A stretch of 51,176 bases of DNA from Beijerinckiaceae bacterium. GTDB taxonomy: Bacteria; Pseudomonadota; Alphaproteobacteria; Rhizobiales; Beijerinckiaceae. The translations under genes and the position numbers were made by a program. This document shows, in pieces, positions 27,375 to 35,597 of this stretch. Numbering within the stretch: the first letter of the stretch is position 1; every line of letters starts with the position of its first letter. The notes under the pieces are model-generated. The model searched no databases, had not been told where the DNA came from, and saw nothing but the letters and a program-made list of their open reading frames with translations. The stretch covers positions 1 to 51,176 of the forward strand of contig CANJWR010000011.1 of assembly GCA_947478455.1 (NCBI GenBank). The letters are read 5' to 3'.

Positions 27375-27411
27375 AGACTTGCGCAGCGCTGCGCAAGTCT
27401 GACTGTCAGAC
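27375..27411. repeat. two overlapping palindromes before methyltransferase gene
   Basis: AGACTTGCGCAGC and its exact complement abut at 27375-27400, giving a 26-base perfect palindrome with no loop. At 27397-27411 GTCTGAC-T-GTCAGAC forms a second perfect palindrome sharing four bases with the first. The ATG of the methyltransferase follows 15 bases later. The two could be alternative RNA hairpins or protein-binding sites. There is no T-run, so a simple terminator is unlikely. Confidence 0.6.
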
Positions 27412-27426
27412 ATCAAGGGAGCCGCT

Positions 27427-28032
27427 ATGAGCGAATTCGACCGTTGGGAAGGCCGCTATGGGGTGACCGAATATGTTTTCGGTACCGAGCCAAATTACTT
27501 TCTCGCATCCTGCAAGGCCCTGCTTCCGAAGTCCGGCAAAGTGCTCGCTGTGGCGGATGGCGAAGGTCGCAACGGCGTCTGGCTTGCGCAACAGGGGCTT
27601 GATGTTCTGTCTCTCGATTTTTCTCCAGTCGGCCAGGGCAAGGCGAAAAAACTGGCCGCAGACCGTGGCGCAGAACTCGCTTTCGAAATTGGCGACGTTC
27701 ACACCTGGGCCTATCCGGAATCTGCTTTCGACGTGGTGGTCGAAATCTTTACGCAGTTCAGTTCGCCAGCCGAGCGCGCCTCGAAATGGGCCGGTATGCG
27801 CCGCGCCCTGAAGCCGGGAGGATTGCTGATCGTGCAGGGATACTCGCCGAAGCAACTCGACTATGGCACCGGCGGGCCCAAGCAGATTGAAAATCTCTAC
27901 ACACGCGACATGCTTCTTGCGGCCTTCGGCGATCTGAAAGATGTCAAGATCGTCGAGGAAGAACTTGAAATGCACGAGGGCGCCGGACACGGCGGCATGT
28001 CCGCTGTCATTGGGTTGACCGCCCGGAAGTAG
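27427..28032 (+). CDS. class I SAM-dependent methyltransferase (TehB-like)
   Basis: The 201-residue product has EFDRWEGRYGVTEYVFGTEPN at the N-terminus, followed by motif I VLAVADGEGRNGVWLA (39-54). LSLDFSPVGQGKAKKLA, DVVVEIFTQFSSPAERASKW and LKPGGLLIVQGYSPKQL follow. The compact size and the GEGRNGVWLA motif resemble TehB/thiol-methyltransferase-type enzymes, which methylate thiols or metalloid compounds. Placement after a sulfide:quinone-oxidoreductase-like gene makes a sulfur-compound substrate attractive, but this is inference. GGGAG precedes the ATG by six bases, downstream of the tandem palindromes. Confidence 0.82.
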   Translation: MSEFDRWEGRYGVTEYVFGTEPNYFLASCKALLPKSGKVLAVADGEGRNGVWLAQQGLDVLSLDFSPVGQGKAKKLAADRGAELAFEIGDVHTWAYPESAFDVVVEIFTQFSSPAERASKWAGMRRALKPGGLLIVQGYSPKQLDYGTGGPKQIENLYTRDMLLAAFGDLKDVKIVEEELEMHEGAGHGGMSAVIGLTARK

Positions 28033-28090
28033 CCTGTCGGTTAGCCACGTCGCAAGACAACGCCGGTCCTTGAAACTCGATGACAGAACA

Positions 28091-28124
28091 AAGACGGCCG
28101 GCGCAAGCGCCGGCCGTCTTTTTT
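28091..28124 (+). terminator. rho-independent terminator
   Basis: AAGACGGCCGGCG pairs perfectly with CGCCGGCCGTCTT around a short CAAG-type loop, followed by TTTTTT. It ends the rightward sulfide-block transcript. The next gene is convergent and may use the same hairpin, with fewer Ts on its side. Confidence 0.9.
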
Positions 28125-28140
28125 AGTCAGAGAAAATCGA

Positions 28141-28503
28141 TCAATCGAAGATAGCAGAGGTCGTGTCGCTCTTGCGATCGTACCGGATGGTAATCTTTGA
28201 AATCTTGCACAGGTCAATGTCGTGCCAGACGGCGGAGGAATCGTCTTCCTCGTAAACGACCTTCAAATCCCAGATGCAGACGCTGCCTGTGCCCTTGAAA
28301 CGGATGGTCTGCGAATCGCCATCCTCAAGGCCGTCATCGCCCAGAATGTCTTCTTCCCAATCGTCCTTCTTGGCGGGCGAGACGTAGAGTTCGCTGATGT
28401 CGTAGCCGGTGCGATTGACCAGCACGAAGTCCTGCTTGGACTGTGCGACGACCGCACCCGTGAAGCCGACAAGCATCGTGGCAGCGAGAATGAGCTTTTT
28501 CAT
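28141..28503 (-). CDS. exported protein of unknown function
   Basis: The 120-residue product has a clear signal peptide (MKKLILAATMLVGFTGAVVAQ). The mature domain contains FVLVNRTGYDISELYVSPAKKDDWEEDILG and ends in an acidic beta-rich part with two cysteines (SVCIWDLK and IDLCKIS). The NRTGYDISELYVSPA stretch is widespread in small periplasmic proteins of Hyphomicrobiales. Some databases mislabel them with enzyme names. No function is known to me. The mature protein is acidic, with many Asp and Glu. It is monocistronic, convergent with the methyltransferase. Confidence 0.75.
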   Translation of the reverse strand: MKKLILAATMLVGFTGAVVAQSKQDFVLVNRTGYDISELYVSPAKKDDWEEDILGDDGLEDGDSQTIRFKGTGSVCIWDLKVVYEEDDSSAVWHDIDLCKISKITIRYDRKSDTTSAIFD

Positions 28504-28652
28504 TGCGGATTCCTGATTCGTTGGCGATAGCTTTGCTTCACACGGATCAGGCGTCAGGCGAAGTTGTCATTTGTAATTTGGCTTACAAATCCTTGTGACT
28601 GCTGCCATTTTACAACCAACGTCATCTCTTTAGGCGCCGACCGTTGATCGCT

Positions 28653-29459
28653 TCAAACAGCCCGTGTCGCCAGCAAGCCTACAATGCCCAGCAAGCCGAC
28701 CGCGATCCGCCACCAGGCAAAGAGCGCAAAGCCACGACGGCTGACGAAATCGAGAAGAAAACGCACGACCACCAGCGCTGTCAGGAATGCGGTGACGAAG
28801 CCGACCGCGATCAGGCCGAAATCGCTGAAGTCCAGCACCTTCCAGTTTTTCATCAGATCATAAGCCACTGCTGCTCCCATGGTGGGAAGCGCAAGGAAAA
28901 AGCTGAATTCGGCGGCCGAACGCTTGTCGGTCCCAAGCAAAAGCCCGCCCGCTATCGTCGAGCCCGAGCGCGAAACGCCCGGAACCATCGCCAGACACTG
29001 AAAAAAGCCGATGAGCAGATAGACTCGCAGCGGATAGGCGTTGGCATCCAGAAAGACGGGCTTCCTTGTCATGCGGTCGAGAAACAGAAGAATCACGCCA
29101 CCGACAATCAACGCGATACAAACCACCATCGGGGTGGTGAACAGCACCTTCTTGATGAAATCATAGGCGATGACGCCAACCACAACCGCCGGCAGAAAGG
29201 CGAGCAAAAGGCCGATCAGAAAACGCCGCGCCGCAGGATCGAACGGCCACCGTGTCGCCAAATGCCAGAGCCGCTGGAAGTAAACGCTGACGATTGCCAG
29301 AAGAGCCCCGAGCTGGATGACAATCTCGAAAGTTTTGCCGGCGCTCTCGAAGCCGAGAAAATGACCGAGCAAAAGCATGTGTCCGGTCGATGAAACCGGG
29401 ATGAATTCTGTCAATCCCTCGACGAGGCCAAGAATAATCGCCGATAGCCAGTCAGACAT
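28653..29459 (-). CDS. uppP: undecaprenyl-diphosphatase
   Basis: The 268-residue integral membrane protein is BacA/UppP. It shows [19 protein letters not shown] near residues 14-32 and the second motif [18 protein letters not shown], which together form the phosphatase site. It has about eight hydrophobic spans. It removes a phosphate from undecaprenyl diphosphate to recycle the lipid carrier for peptidoglycan and polysaccharide synthesis. High expression gives bacitracin resistance. It is monocistronic by spacing, about 150 bases from its neighbours on both sides. Confidence 0.97.
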   Translation of the reverse strand: MSDWLSAIILGLVEGLTEFIPVSSTGHMLLLGHFLGFESAGKTFEIVIQLGALLAIVSVYFQRLWHLATRWPFDPAARRFLIGLLLAFLPAVVVGVIAYDFIKKVLFTTPMVVCIALIVGGVILLFLDRMTRKPVFLDANAYPLRVYLLIGFFQCLAMVPGVSRSGSTIAGGLLLGTDKRSAAEFSFFLALPTMGAAVAYDLMKNWKVLDFSDFGLIAVGFVTAFLTALVVVRFLLDFVSRRGFALFAWWRIAVGLLGIVGLLATRAV

Positions 29460-29572
29460 ATTGTCTCCGCAGATCCGTCACGCCGGGCCAATTGCCCACT
29501 GCTCCGCAAAGCGCAGGTTACTGACGCTGGTCCGGCACTGCTTAAGTCGCCGCGTCTAAGCTTCCGAAAACC

Positions 29573-29607
29573 GGCAAGTTGCGCGGGCCGAACCCGCGCA
29601 ACTTGCC
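29573..29607 (-). terminator. hairpin after the HU-type gene
   Basis: GGCAAGTTGCGCGGG pairs perfectly with its complement around a 5-base loop, about 15 bases after the stop of the minus-strand HU gene. On the minus strand it is followed by GGTTTTC, a weak T-run. It is a probable terminator for the HU gene. Confidence 0.65.
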
Positions 29608-29621
29608 TGATTCGAAAAAAA

Positions 29622-29903
29622 TCAGCTGTTGAGAGCGTCCTTGAAAGCCTTGGCGGGCTGGAACGCAACTTTCTTGCTCGCCGCAATCTTGATGGTTGCG
29701 CCAGTGCTGGGATTGCGGCCTTCCCGCTCGGGAGATTCCTTGACCTTGAATTTGCCAAATCCGGCCAGAGAAACCTCTTCGCCGCTCACTGATGCAGAGA
29801 CTACGCCCTGCAAGACGTCTTCCACGATGGATTTCGCTTGTGTCTTCGTAAGGCCGTGCTTCTGGGCCAGTCCGTCCGCCAAATCGATAATGCTCGTTGC
29901 CAT
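29622..29903 (-). CDS. HU-family histone-like DNA-binding protein
   Basis: The 93-residue product is an HU/IHF-fold protein: KTQAKSIVEDVLQGVVSASVSGEEVSLAGFGKFKVKESPEREGRNP in the helical and beta parts, then the conserved GRNPSTGATIKIAASKKVAFQPAKAFKDALN arm and tail. The arm Pro that bends DNA is within GRNPSTG. It would compact and bend DNA as a dimer. I start at MATSIIDLAD with GAGGA upstream rather than 15 codons earlier. HU is more likely than IHF from the RNPxTG arm, but the subunit type is not resolved. Confidence 0.93.
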   Translation of the reverse strand: MATSIIDLADGLAQKHGLTKTQAKSIVEDVLQGVVSASVSGEEVSLAGFGKFKVKESPEREGRNPSTGATIKIAASKKVAFQPAKAFKDALNS

Positions 29904-30100
29904 TGAGTCCTCACTGAATCGAGCGGCCTTATAGCAGACGAATGGCAAGAAACAGGTTCATTTTGTTGCGAACTGTTCAAAAAACTGGGGACGGCTCGTT
30001 AGAAAGCGGCAAGCAAGACTATGCGACAGACTTCGGGAGCGAACATCGCTACCGAAGTCTGCAAGAAGTGCTGCTACAGCCTGTTGCCTCGAACGTGCGC

Positions 30101-30631
30101 TCACTCTGGAATGCGTTCGGCATATTCTGCACGTAGTCGCGTCCAGTCGCTCCAGAAGGGCCGAGGCTCGCGTTCTGCCAGTCGATCCGCAAGCAAGTCG
30201 AGATGCACGTGCCATCCGGCGCTGACGCTCAACAGGTTTTTCCGATCAGACACGCGCCGGTGGGTAACAGTCAGCATCACTTCTGCACCCATTCGTTCCA
30301 GTTCAAAGGTCACGTTCCCGCCACCCCAGTTGAACGCGAGCAGGACAGGCGCTTCCACATGGGTGATTTCGCTGGTCATGCTGTGTTCCGCCGGCATGCC
30401 GTCCGGGCGCTGTTCGGCATGGCGGGTCAACTCATCGTTTCGCCAGGTCAGCTCCATCGCGCCGCCGACCCGAAGGTCCATCGGACCGGACGCAAGCCAC
30501 TGACGGCGAAGATCGCTCTCGGTCAGATACGACCAGACTCGCTCGATCGGGCCAGGCAGCAGGCGTTGAATCCGGACGGTTGCCGGCTCGGTCAGCACGC
30601 CGTAAGCGCCGTGATTATGCGGATTACTCAT
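30101..30631 (-). CDS. SRPBCC (AHSA1-like) domain protein
   Basis: The 176-residue product has the SRPBCC lipid/ligand-binding fold: VRIQRLLPGPIERVWSYLTESDLRRQWLA, GGAMELTWRND, a LLAFNWGGGNVTFELERMG strand pair and the C-terminal helix WHVHLDLLADRL. It is encoded directly after an ArsR-type gene, overlapping its end. This is a frequent pairing in which the ArsR regulates the SRPBCC gene. Its ligand is unknown. I use the second of two close ATGs; the first, at 30637, gives two more residues. Confidence 0.88.
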   Translation of the reverse strand: MSNPHNHGAYGVLTEPATVRIQRLLPGPIERVWSYLTESDLRRQWLASGPMDLRVGGAMELTWRNDELTRHAEQRPDGMPAEHSMTSEITHVEAPVLLAFNWGGGNVTFELERMGAEVMLTVTHRRVSDRKNLLSVSAGWHVHLDLLADRLAEREPRPFWSDWTRLRAEYAERIPE

Positions 30632-30983
30632 CACCATCTCCCTGATTACGCTTGGAATTATCTTGCCGAAGCAGGCCTTCGAGAATGTCTAGACGGGCGT
30701 TCCAGAATTGTTCGTAGAAGCTGATCCACTCATGCGCCACTTCGAGCGGTTTGGCCTCCAGACGACAGAAGTGTGTGCGTCCCCTCACCCGTCGCCGCAC
30801 GAGCCCTGCCCGCTCCAGCGTCTTGACGTGCTTGGACGCCGCCGCGAGCGACATATCGAACGGAGCAGCAAGCTCTCCGACACTGCGCTCGCCGCCGGAG
30901 AGGCTTTGCAACATGCGACGCCGGGTCGCGTCACCAAGGGCATGAAAGACGGCGTCGAGCCGCGATGTTTTTAATTCAACCAT
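30624..30983 (-). CDS. ArsR-family transcriptional regulator
   Basis: The 119-residue winged-helix protein has SRLDAVFHALGDATRRRMLQSLS, VGELAAPFDMSLAAASKHVKTLERAGLV as the recognition region and RRRVRGRTHFCRLEAKPL as the wing. It is the type paired with SRPBCC proteins, and lacks the usual metal-binding CxC. The chosen start MVELKTSRLD lies just before the conserved region. The start overlaps one of two operator-like palindromes, so the gene is probably autorepressed. Its stop overlaps the SRPBCC start. Confidence 0.9.
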   Translation of the reverse strand: MVELKTSRLDAVFHALGDATRRRMLQSLSGGERSVGELAAPFDMSLAAASKHVKTLERAGLVRRRVRGRTHFCRLEAKPLEVAHEWISFYEQFWNARLDILEGLLRQDNSKRNQGDGDE

Positions 30984-30992
30984 AAGGTAGAA
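30975..30992. promoter_or_regulatory. operator-like site, imperfect copy at ArsR start codon
   Basis: TTCAACCATAAGGTAGAA is an imperfect copy of the palindrome at 31016, with the left half identical. It covers the ArsR start codon, so a bound repressor would cover the site of translation or early transcription. Confidence 0.5.
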
Positions 30993-31015
30993 TATTATCC
31001 AGACCACGATCATTG

Positions 31016-31031
31016 TCAACCATATGGTTGA
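31016..31031. promoter_or_regulatory. perfect operator palindrome TCAACCATATGGTTGA
   Basis: This 16-base perfect palindrome lies 33 bases upstream of the ArsR ATG and 83 bases upstream of the divergent small gene at 31114. Its left half recurs over the ArsR start codon. The pair is the most likely binding site of the ArsR encoded next to it. Confidence 0.7.
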
Positions 31032-31113
31032 ATATCTGCGAGCGCCGCCTCAATTGGCTCCTTGAACCAAACGGAAACCAAGCGCTTATAGGTTCAGGCA
31101 AAGAGGCAAACAG

Positions 31114-31368
31114 ATGCGCAGCTATTTTTCATTCTGGACGGATGTGGCGACTGCGACGGTCGAGGCTCAGCAGGTTGTCGCGATGCGCATGCTGAAGTTT
31201 GCCGCAGGCGGCCCGGCAGCCAATGCGGAGGCTGCGCTGATGATCAACGAGAAGATCGCCGCTGGTCAAAAAGCTGCGCTGCAGGCAATGACAGGCGCAA
31301 GTCCAGCCAAAGTGCTGAGAAGCATTCGAACCACCGTGCGGGCCAATCGCCGGCGGCTCGCCCGATAG
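31114..31368 (+). CDS. small helical phasin-like protein
   Basis: The 84-residue product is rich in Ala and predicted helical (DVATATVEAQQVVAMRMLKFAAGGPAANAEAALMINEKIAAGQKA). It ends in an Arg-rich tail (SIRTTVRANRRRLAR). The repeated amphipathic pattern resembles phasin-like granule-associated proteins, but it is shorter than usual. GAGG lies eight bases before the ATG. It diverges from the ArsR gene, with the palindromic operator between. No polyhydroxyalkanoate genes are nearby. The identity is uncertain. Confidence 0.6.
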   Translation: MRSYFSFWTDVATATVEAQQVVAMRMLKFAAGGPAANAEAALMINEKIAAGQKAALQAMTGASPAKVLRSIRTTVRANRRRLAR

Positions 31369-31527
31369 GCTGAGAGTCACCGCCAGCGTTGCTGATCGCT
31401 TTACGCATATCGGCCCATCTGGCAGAATAAGGCTTCACACTTCCAGTCACGTTTCCTTTCAAAAAGAACGCTCCGGAAGTCTGCTTGTTCGACACTTGCA
31501 AACAATGCCCGGGGCCTGGAGACAAAC

Positions 31528-32916
31528 TTGGAAGATATTTGCGGACGGCTGGCCGACTGGGCGATTGACAGTTCCTGGAAGACTCTTGCAGCGCCGGCGC
31601 AAGTTCGAATTCGTGAATTGCTGATCGATACGCTGGCCTGCGCCTTTGGCGGCAGGCCGCATCCGGCGGTCGCACAAGCCGCAAAGGTTGCGTCGAACCT
31701 TACCTCCTCCCAATCTACGGATCGTCATGCGACGGGGCTCGGAAGTGGCCGTCGCCTTTCCACCATGGGGGCGATTCTCGACAATGGCGCCGCGATCCGG
31801 GCCCTCGACCTCAACGATTTTTACTGGGGACCCGGCCTCGGCGGCCACCCGAGCGATGTTTTCGCGTCCGCAATCGCTATCGCCGAGGAAGCCGACAGCA
31901 GCATCGACGAATGCCTTGCGGCTGCGGCCGTGGGCTACGAGTTTTTCACACGACTGATGGACCTGATGCGCGCCGGCGATCCGCCATGGGCGTGGGATCA
32001 TACGTCCGCGTGCGGACCGGCTGCGGCGCTGATCGCAGGCCGTTTGCTAAAACTGGACCGCGAAACGCTCGCACAGGCTCTGGCTATTTCGATTGCGCGG
32101 GCTCCGGTGTTCTCGGGGTTTCGCGCAGGCAAAATTTCGTCCGCCAAGGCGGCTGCGCCCGCCATGGCGCAGATGGATGGACTCCTAGCCGTGCAACTCG
32201 CCATGGCCGGCATGACTGGCCCGCGCGAGGTGATGGCAGGTCCGCGCGGGCTTGAAGCGATCATCGTCGAAGGTTCTGACATCAATCATCTCATACCTAA
32301 ACCGGACGATCCTCATCGAGTGTTGGATATCACCGTGAAGCGATTTCCCTGTATGGGCACCGGACAGGCGACCACCGCGACGGCGGTCGAATTGCACCGC
32401 AAGCTCGCCGGGCGCATTTCGGATATTGCCGGCATCCTGCTGCATGTTTCCGACAGCGGCATCGTGCGTCGCCAGACTGCGGACGTCTATCGAAGGCCGG
32501 ACCGTCGCGAAACCGCCGATCACAGTTTCTATGCGATTTTCGGAATCGCGCTGGTCGACGGTCATCTGGAGCCGTCGCAATTCGCCGCGCGCCGATGGGA
32601 AGATGCGGACGTAGCGAGCGTGATCGACAAGCTCCAGCTGTCGCCCGATCTGCCGGGCGAGGCTGAAGGCATCTTCCCTGCCCGCGCCCATGTGACGATG
32701 AAAGATGGTTCGACACTCGACGTGGATATGCCTTATGCGCCCGGTCACCGACTGAACCCGCTGAGCGAGGAGCAGATGTGCGACAAGTTCAGAACCTTTG
32801 CGACGCCGGCCATTGGTGCGTCACGGGTGGATGGCATTCTGAAAACATGTCTGGACCGCAGCGGTAAAACGACCATACGGGATCTGATGAAGTTCTGCGC
32901 CGAAAGCATATCGTAA
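31528..32916 (+). CDS. MmgE/PrpD family protein (first copy)
   Basis: The 462-residue product belongs to the MmgE/PrpD family, whose members include 2-methylcitrate dehydratase and cis-aconitate decarboxylase. Landmarks are ELLIDTLACAFGGRPHPAVAQ, DLNDFYWGPGLGGHPSDV, WAWDHTSACGPAAALIAGRLL and KRFPCMGTGQATTATAVEL. The start is TTG with GGAG seven bases upstream; no in-frame ATG lies nearer. It heads an operon with a TctC-type binding protein and a second MmgE/PrpD gene. The substrate is probably a branched tri- or dicarboxylic acid but cannot be named. No prpB or prpC genes are nearby, so propionate metabolism is unlikely to be its only role. Confidence 0.88.
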   Translation: MEDICGRLADWAIDSSWKTLAAPAQVRIRELLIDTLACAFGGRPHPAVAQAAKVASNLTSSQSTDRHATGLGSGRRLSTMGAILDNGAAIRALDLNDFYWGPGLGGHPSDVFASAIAIAEEADSSIDECLAAAAVGYEFFTRLMDLMRAGDPPWAWDHTSACGPAAALIAGRLLKLDRETLAQALAISIARAPVFSGFRAGKISSAKAAAPAMAQMDGLLAVQLAMAGMTGPREVMAGPRGLEAIIVEGSDINHLIPKPDDPHRVLDITVKRFPCMGTGQATTATAVELHRKLAGRISDIAGILLHVSDSGIVRRQTADVYRRPDRRETADHSFYAIFGIALVDGHLEPSQFAARRWEDADVASVIDKLQLSPDLPGEAEGIFPARAHVTMKDGSTLDVDMPYAPGHRLNPLSEEQMCDKFRTFATPAIGASRVDGILKTCLDRSGKTTIRDLMKFCAESIS

Positions 32917-32941
32917 AATCTGTCCAATCAGGGAGGTAGAC

Positions 32942-34012
32942 ATGAAGAAATCAATCGGACGCGCGCTGTTTGCGACTGCGGCTCTGGCGTCGACGTTGTT
33001 CACAACTGGCGCAGACGCGCAGGGCGCGCGCAAACAACTGACCATCATCGTCGGCAGCGGCCCCGGCGGAACCATGGACACAAATGCACGGCAGATCGCG
33101 CAGTATCTGGGACGGCATCTGCCAGGAAGCCCAACTGTCGTGGTGCAAAACATGCCCGGCGGCAGCGGCATGCACGCAACAAACTATATCTATGAAGTCG
33201 CGAAGCCGGATGCCCAGACGATCTATTATGGCATCTGGTTTCCTATCGCGCAGATTTTGAAAACGCCTGAACTCAAGGCGCAATACGACAAGATGGGCAT
33301 CATCGGCGCAGGCGCCGACACACGTGGCATCGTGGTGCGCCGCGACGTGACGCCCCGCATCGACAAGGCTGCGGACATCATGAAAGTTCAGAATCTCGTC
33401 GTCGGCGGTACAAGCCTCAACGGCGCTCAGGATATTCTCAATCGCATGAGCCTTGATCTGCTCGGCGTGAAATACAAGATGGTCACCGGCTACGGCAATG
33501 GCGCAGAGTCCTTTCTGGCGATCGTGCGCGGCGAGATCGATGTACTGAATAATTCCTACGCGACCATCGTCCGGCGTTCAGGCCCTGAAATAAAGGCGGG
33601 CAAGCTGATGCCCGGCTATTATTTCTGCACCATGGACGACAAGGGCAATGTTCAGCGCGCTGATTTCATCAAGGATACGCCTTGCCTGATCGATCTCTAC
33701 AAGGAGGTTCACGGCAAGCTGCCAAGCGGCGATCTGTTCGACACGTTGAACTTCTACACGAACATGGTCGCCAACATGATCTACATTCTGGCGACGCCGC
33801 CCGGTGTGTCAGAAGAAAATCTGAAGCAGCTGCGCGAAGCCTATGCGAAGGCCGTTGCTGAACCGGAATTCATCGATTTCTACGTCAAGGCCACCGGCTT
33901 CGGTCCGGAGCTTGCGACACTGGATGACGCGAAGCGGATCATGGGACTGGTTGGCACGGTGCGTCCACACGAAGTGGCAACGCTTCGCCAGTATTACGAG
34001 ACCGGCAAATAA
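32942..34012 (+). CDS. tripartite tricarboxylate transporter substrate-binding protein (TctC/Bug type)
   Basis: The 356-residue product begins with a signal peptide (KKSIGRALFATAALASTLFTTGADAQ). It has the Bug/TctC fold: LTIIVGSGPGGTMDTNARQIAQYL, VVVQNMPGGSGMHATNYIYE and VVGGTSLNGAQDILNRM. It binds a small acid in the periplasm for delivery to the TctA/TctB membrane proteins. Neither is encoded here, so it is an orphan or serves distant permeases, as is common for Bug proteins. GGGAGG precedes the ATG by five bases. Sandwiched between two MmgE/PrpD genes, it suggests that the ligand is their substrate. Confidence 0.9.
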   Translation: MKKSIGRALFATAALASTLFTTGADAQGARKQLTIIVGSGPGGTMDTNARQIAQYLGRHLPGSPTVVVQNMPGGSGMHATNYIYEVAKPDAQTIYYGIWFPIAQILKTPELKAQYDKMGIIGAGADTRGIVVRRDVTPRIDKAADIMKVQNLVVGGTSLNGAQDILNRMSLDLLGVKYKMVTGYGNGAESFLAIVRGEIDVLNNSYATIVRRSGPEIKAGKLMPGYYFCTMDDKGNVQRADFIKDTPCLIDLYKEVHGKLPSGDLFDTLNFYTNMVANMIYILATPPGVSEENLKQLREAYAKAVAEPEFIDFYVKATGFGPELATLDDAKRIMGLVGTVRPHEVATLRQYYETGK

Positions 34013-34088
34013 CATCGGCGCATTTGTTCCGGTTGCGAACGGCAGTCGAGCGCTGCCGTTCGCGAAGCTGTCAAACAAGCGAGACGAA

Positions 34089-35489
34089 ATGAGCGCCACG
34101 CACTCAGGATACATCAACTCCTCCCACGTTCAGCCGGAGTTTGAGCGAAAGCTATCGTCCTACATTGCCTCGGCGCTCTCTGATCCCTTGCCGGACCATG
34201 TGGAGGAGCGCGCCAAACTCCACATCCTCGATACGATTGCGGCCATCGTTTCCGGCTCGCGTCTGACGCCCGGCAAAAAGGCGATTGCCTATGTGGCGTC
34301 GGAAGGCGGGCGGCCGGAGGCCATGGTGATCGGCAGCAATTGCCTGACATCCGCCGTCAATGCGGCGCTCGCCAACGGAATGTCCGCCCATGCGGACGAG
34401 ACCGATGATTCCAGTGCGGCAGGCGCCATGCATCCGGGCTGTATTGTGTTTCCCGCAGCGCTGGCGGCTGCAGAAAAATGGGCACGCAGCGGCACAGATC
34501 TGATCCGCGCGACGGCGCTCGGCTACGATCTCGCGGTGCGCTTTGCGCTGGCGCTGGGGGCCTATAAATTTCACAATGCAGGTCATGCGGTGCCGGGTTT
34601 CTGCGGCGTCTTCGGCGCGGCCGGCGCCGCAGCCGCACTGGCTGGCCTTGACGCACCCGCGACAGGCGCAGCTCTTTCCTATGCGGCGCAACAAGCCTCC
34701 GGGCTCAGCAGCTGGCGGCGCGACGCGGACCATATCGAAAAGGCCTTCGTTTTCGGCGGCATGCCGGCGCGCAATGGTATGGCTGCGGTCACGATGGTCG
34801 CGTCCGGCATGACGGGCGTTGTCGATGTCTTTTCCGGCAGCCCCAATTTTCTGGGCACGTTCGGCGTGGTCGGCGCAACGTCTTCGAGTTTGATCGCAGA
34901 ACTCGGTATCGAATTCGAGATCGCAAAGACTACTATCAAAAAATGGTGCGTCGGTTCACCCGTACAGCCGGCGCTGGACGCCATCGAAATACTGATGAAA
35001 GAGCGCGGCCTGAAAGCCGAGCAAGTGAAAAGCATTTGCATCCACCTGCCGACAACGGCCCTGACGATTGTCGACAAGACCACGATGCCGGATCTGAACA
35101 TCAGAAACCTTGCAGGCGCCCTGTTGGTGAATAGTGCCCTGACCTTCGACATGATCCACGATCATCGGCAACTCACGTCTCCATCTGCACTTGACATGGC
35201 GCGGAGGATCGACGTGCAGGGCAGCGAGGAGCTGGAGGCGCTCAGGCCCCAGCGACAGGCGATTGTGGTGGTGGATCTGAAATCAGGAGAGCGCCTGACG
35301 CACCGCACTTATGTCGTGCGAGGCACTATTGAGAATCCTATGACGAGCGAGGAAGTTGAGGCCAAGGCCTTCGATCTGCTTGCACCTGTCCTGACAAAGG
35401 CCCGCGCCGCCAACACCTTGGAGACCATCCGCAACCTTGAGAGCGTCGCCGATGTCCGAACGCTGCGCGATCTGCTGATGCTAGCGTAA
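34089..35489 (+). CDS. MmgE/PrpD family protein (second copy)
   Basis: The 466-residue product is a second, distant MmgE/PrpD member: KLHILDTIAAIVSGSRLTPGKKA, ANGMSAHADETDDSSAAGAMHPGC, HNAGHAVPGFCGVFGAAGAAAAL and IKKWCVGSPVQPALDAIEIL. The ADETDD sequence corresponds to DLNDFY in the first copy, so the active-site region differs. The start ATGAGCGCC follows 76 bases after the binding-protein gene. Two diverged family members in one operon could act on successive intermediates or as a hetero-oligomer. Confidence 0.88.
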   Translation: MSATHSGYINSSHVQPEFERKLSSYIASALSDPLPDHVEERAKLHILDTIAAIVSGSRLTPGKKAIAYVASEGGRPEAMVIGSNCLTSAVNAALANGMSAHADETDDSSAAGAMHPGCIVFPAALAAAEKWARSGTDLIRATALGYDLAVRFALALGAYKFHNAGHAVPGFCGVFGAAGAAAALAGLDAPATGAALSYAAQQASGLSSWRRDADHIEKAFVFGGMPARNGMAAVTMVASGMTGVVDVFSGSPNFLGTFGVVGATSSSLIAELGIEFEIAKTTIKKWCVGSPVQPALDAIEILMKERGLKAEQVKSICIHLPTTALTIVDKTTMPDLNIRNLAGALLVNSALTFDMIHDHRQLTSPSALDMARRIDVQGSEELEALRPQRQAIVVVDLKSGERLTHRTYVVRGTIENPMTSEEVEAKAFDLLAPVLTKARAANTLETIRNLESVADVRTLRDLLMLA

Positions 35490-35597
35490 AGCGAAAGGCA
35501 GTTGCTGCATGAATCCGGTCGAAGCAGAAAGCTGTGCGACTTTGAGCAAGCATGGTTTAATTTTCATCATCTTCCCTTGATTCGAAAGTGGAACAAG

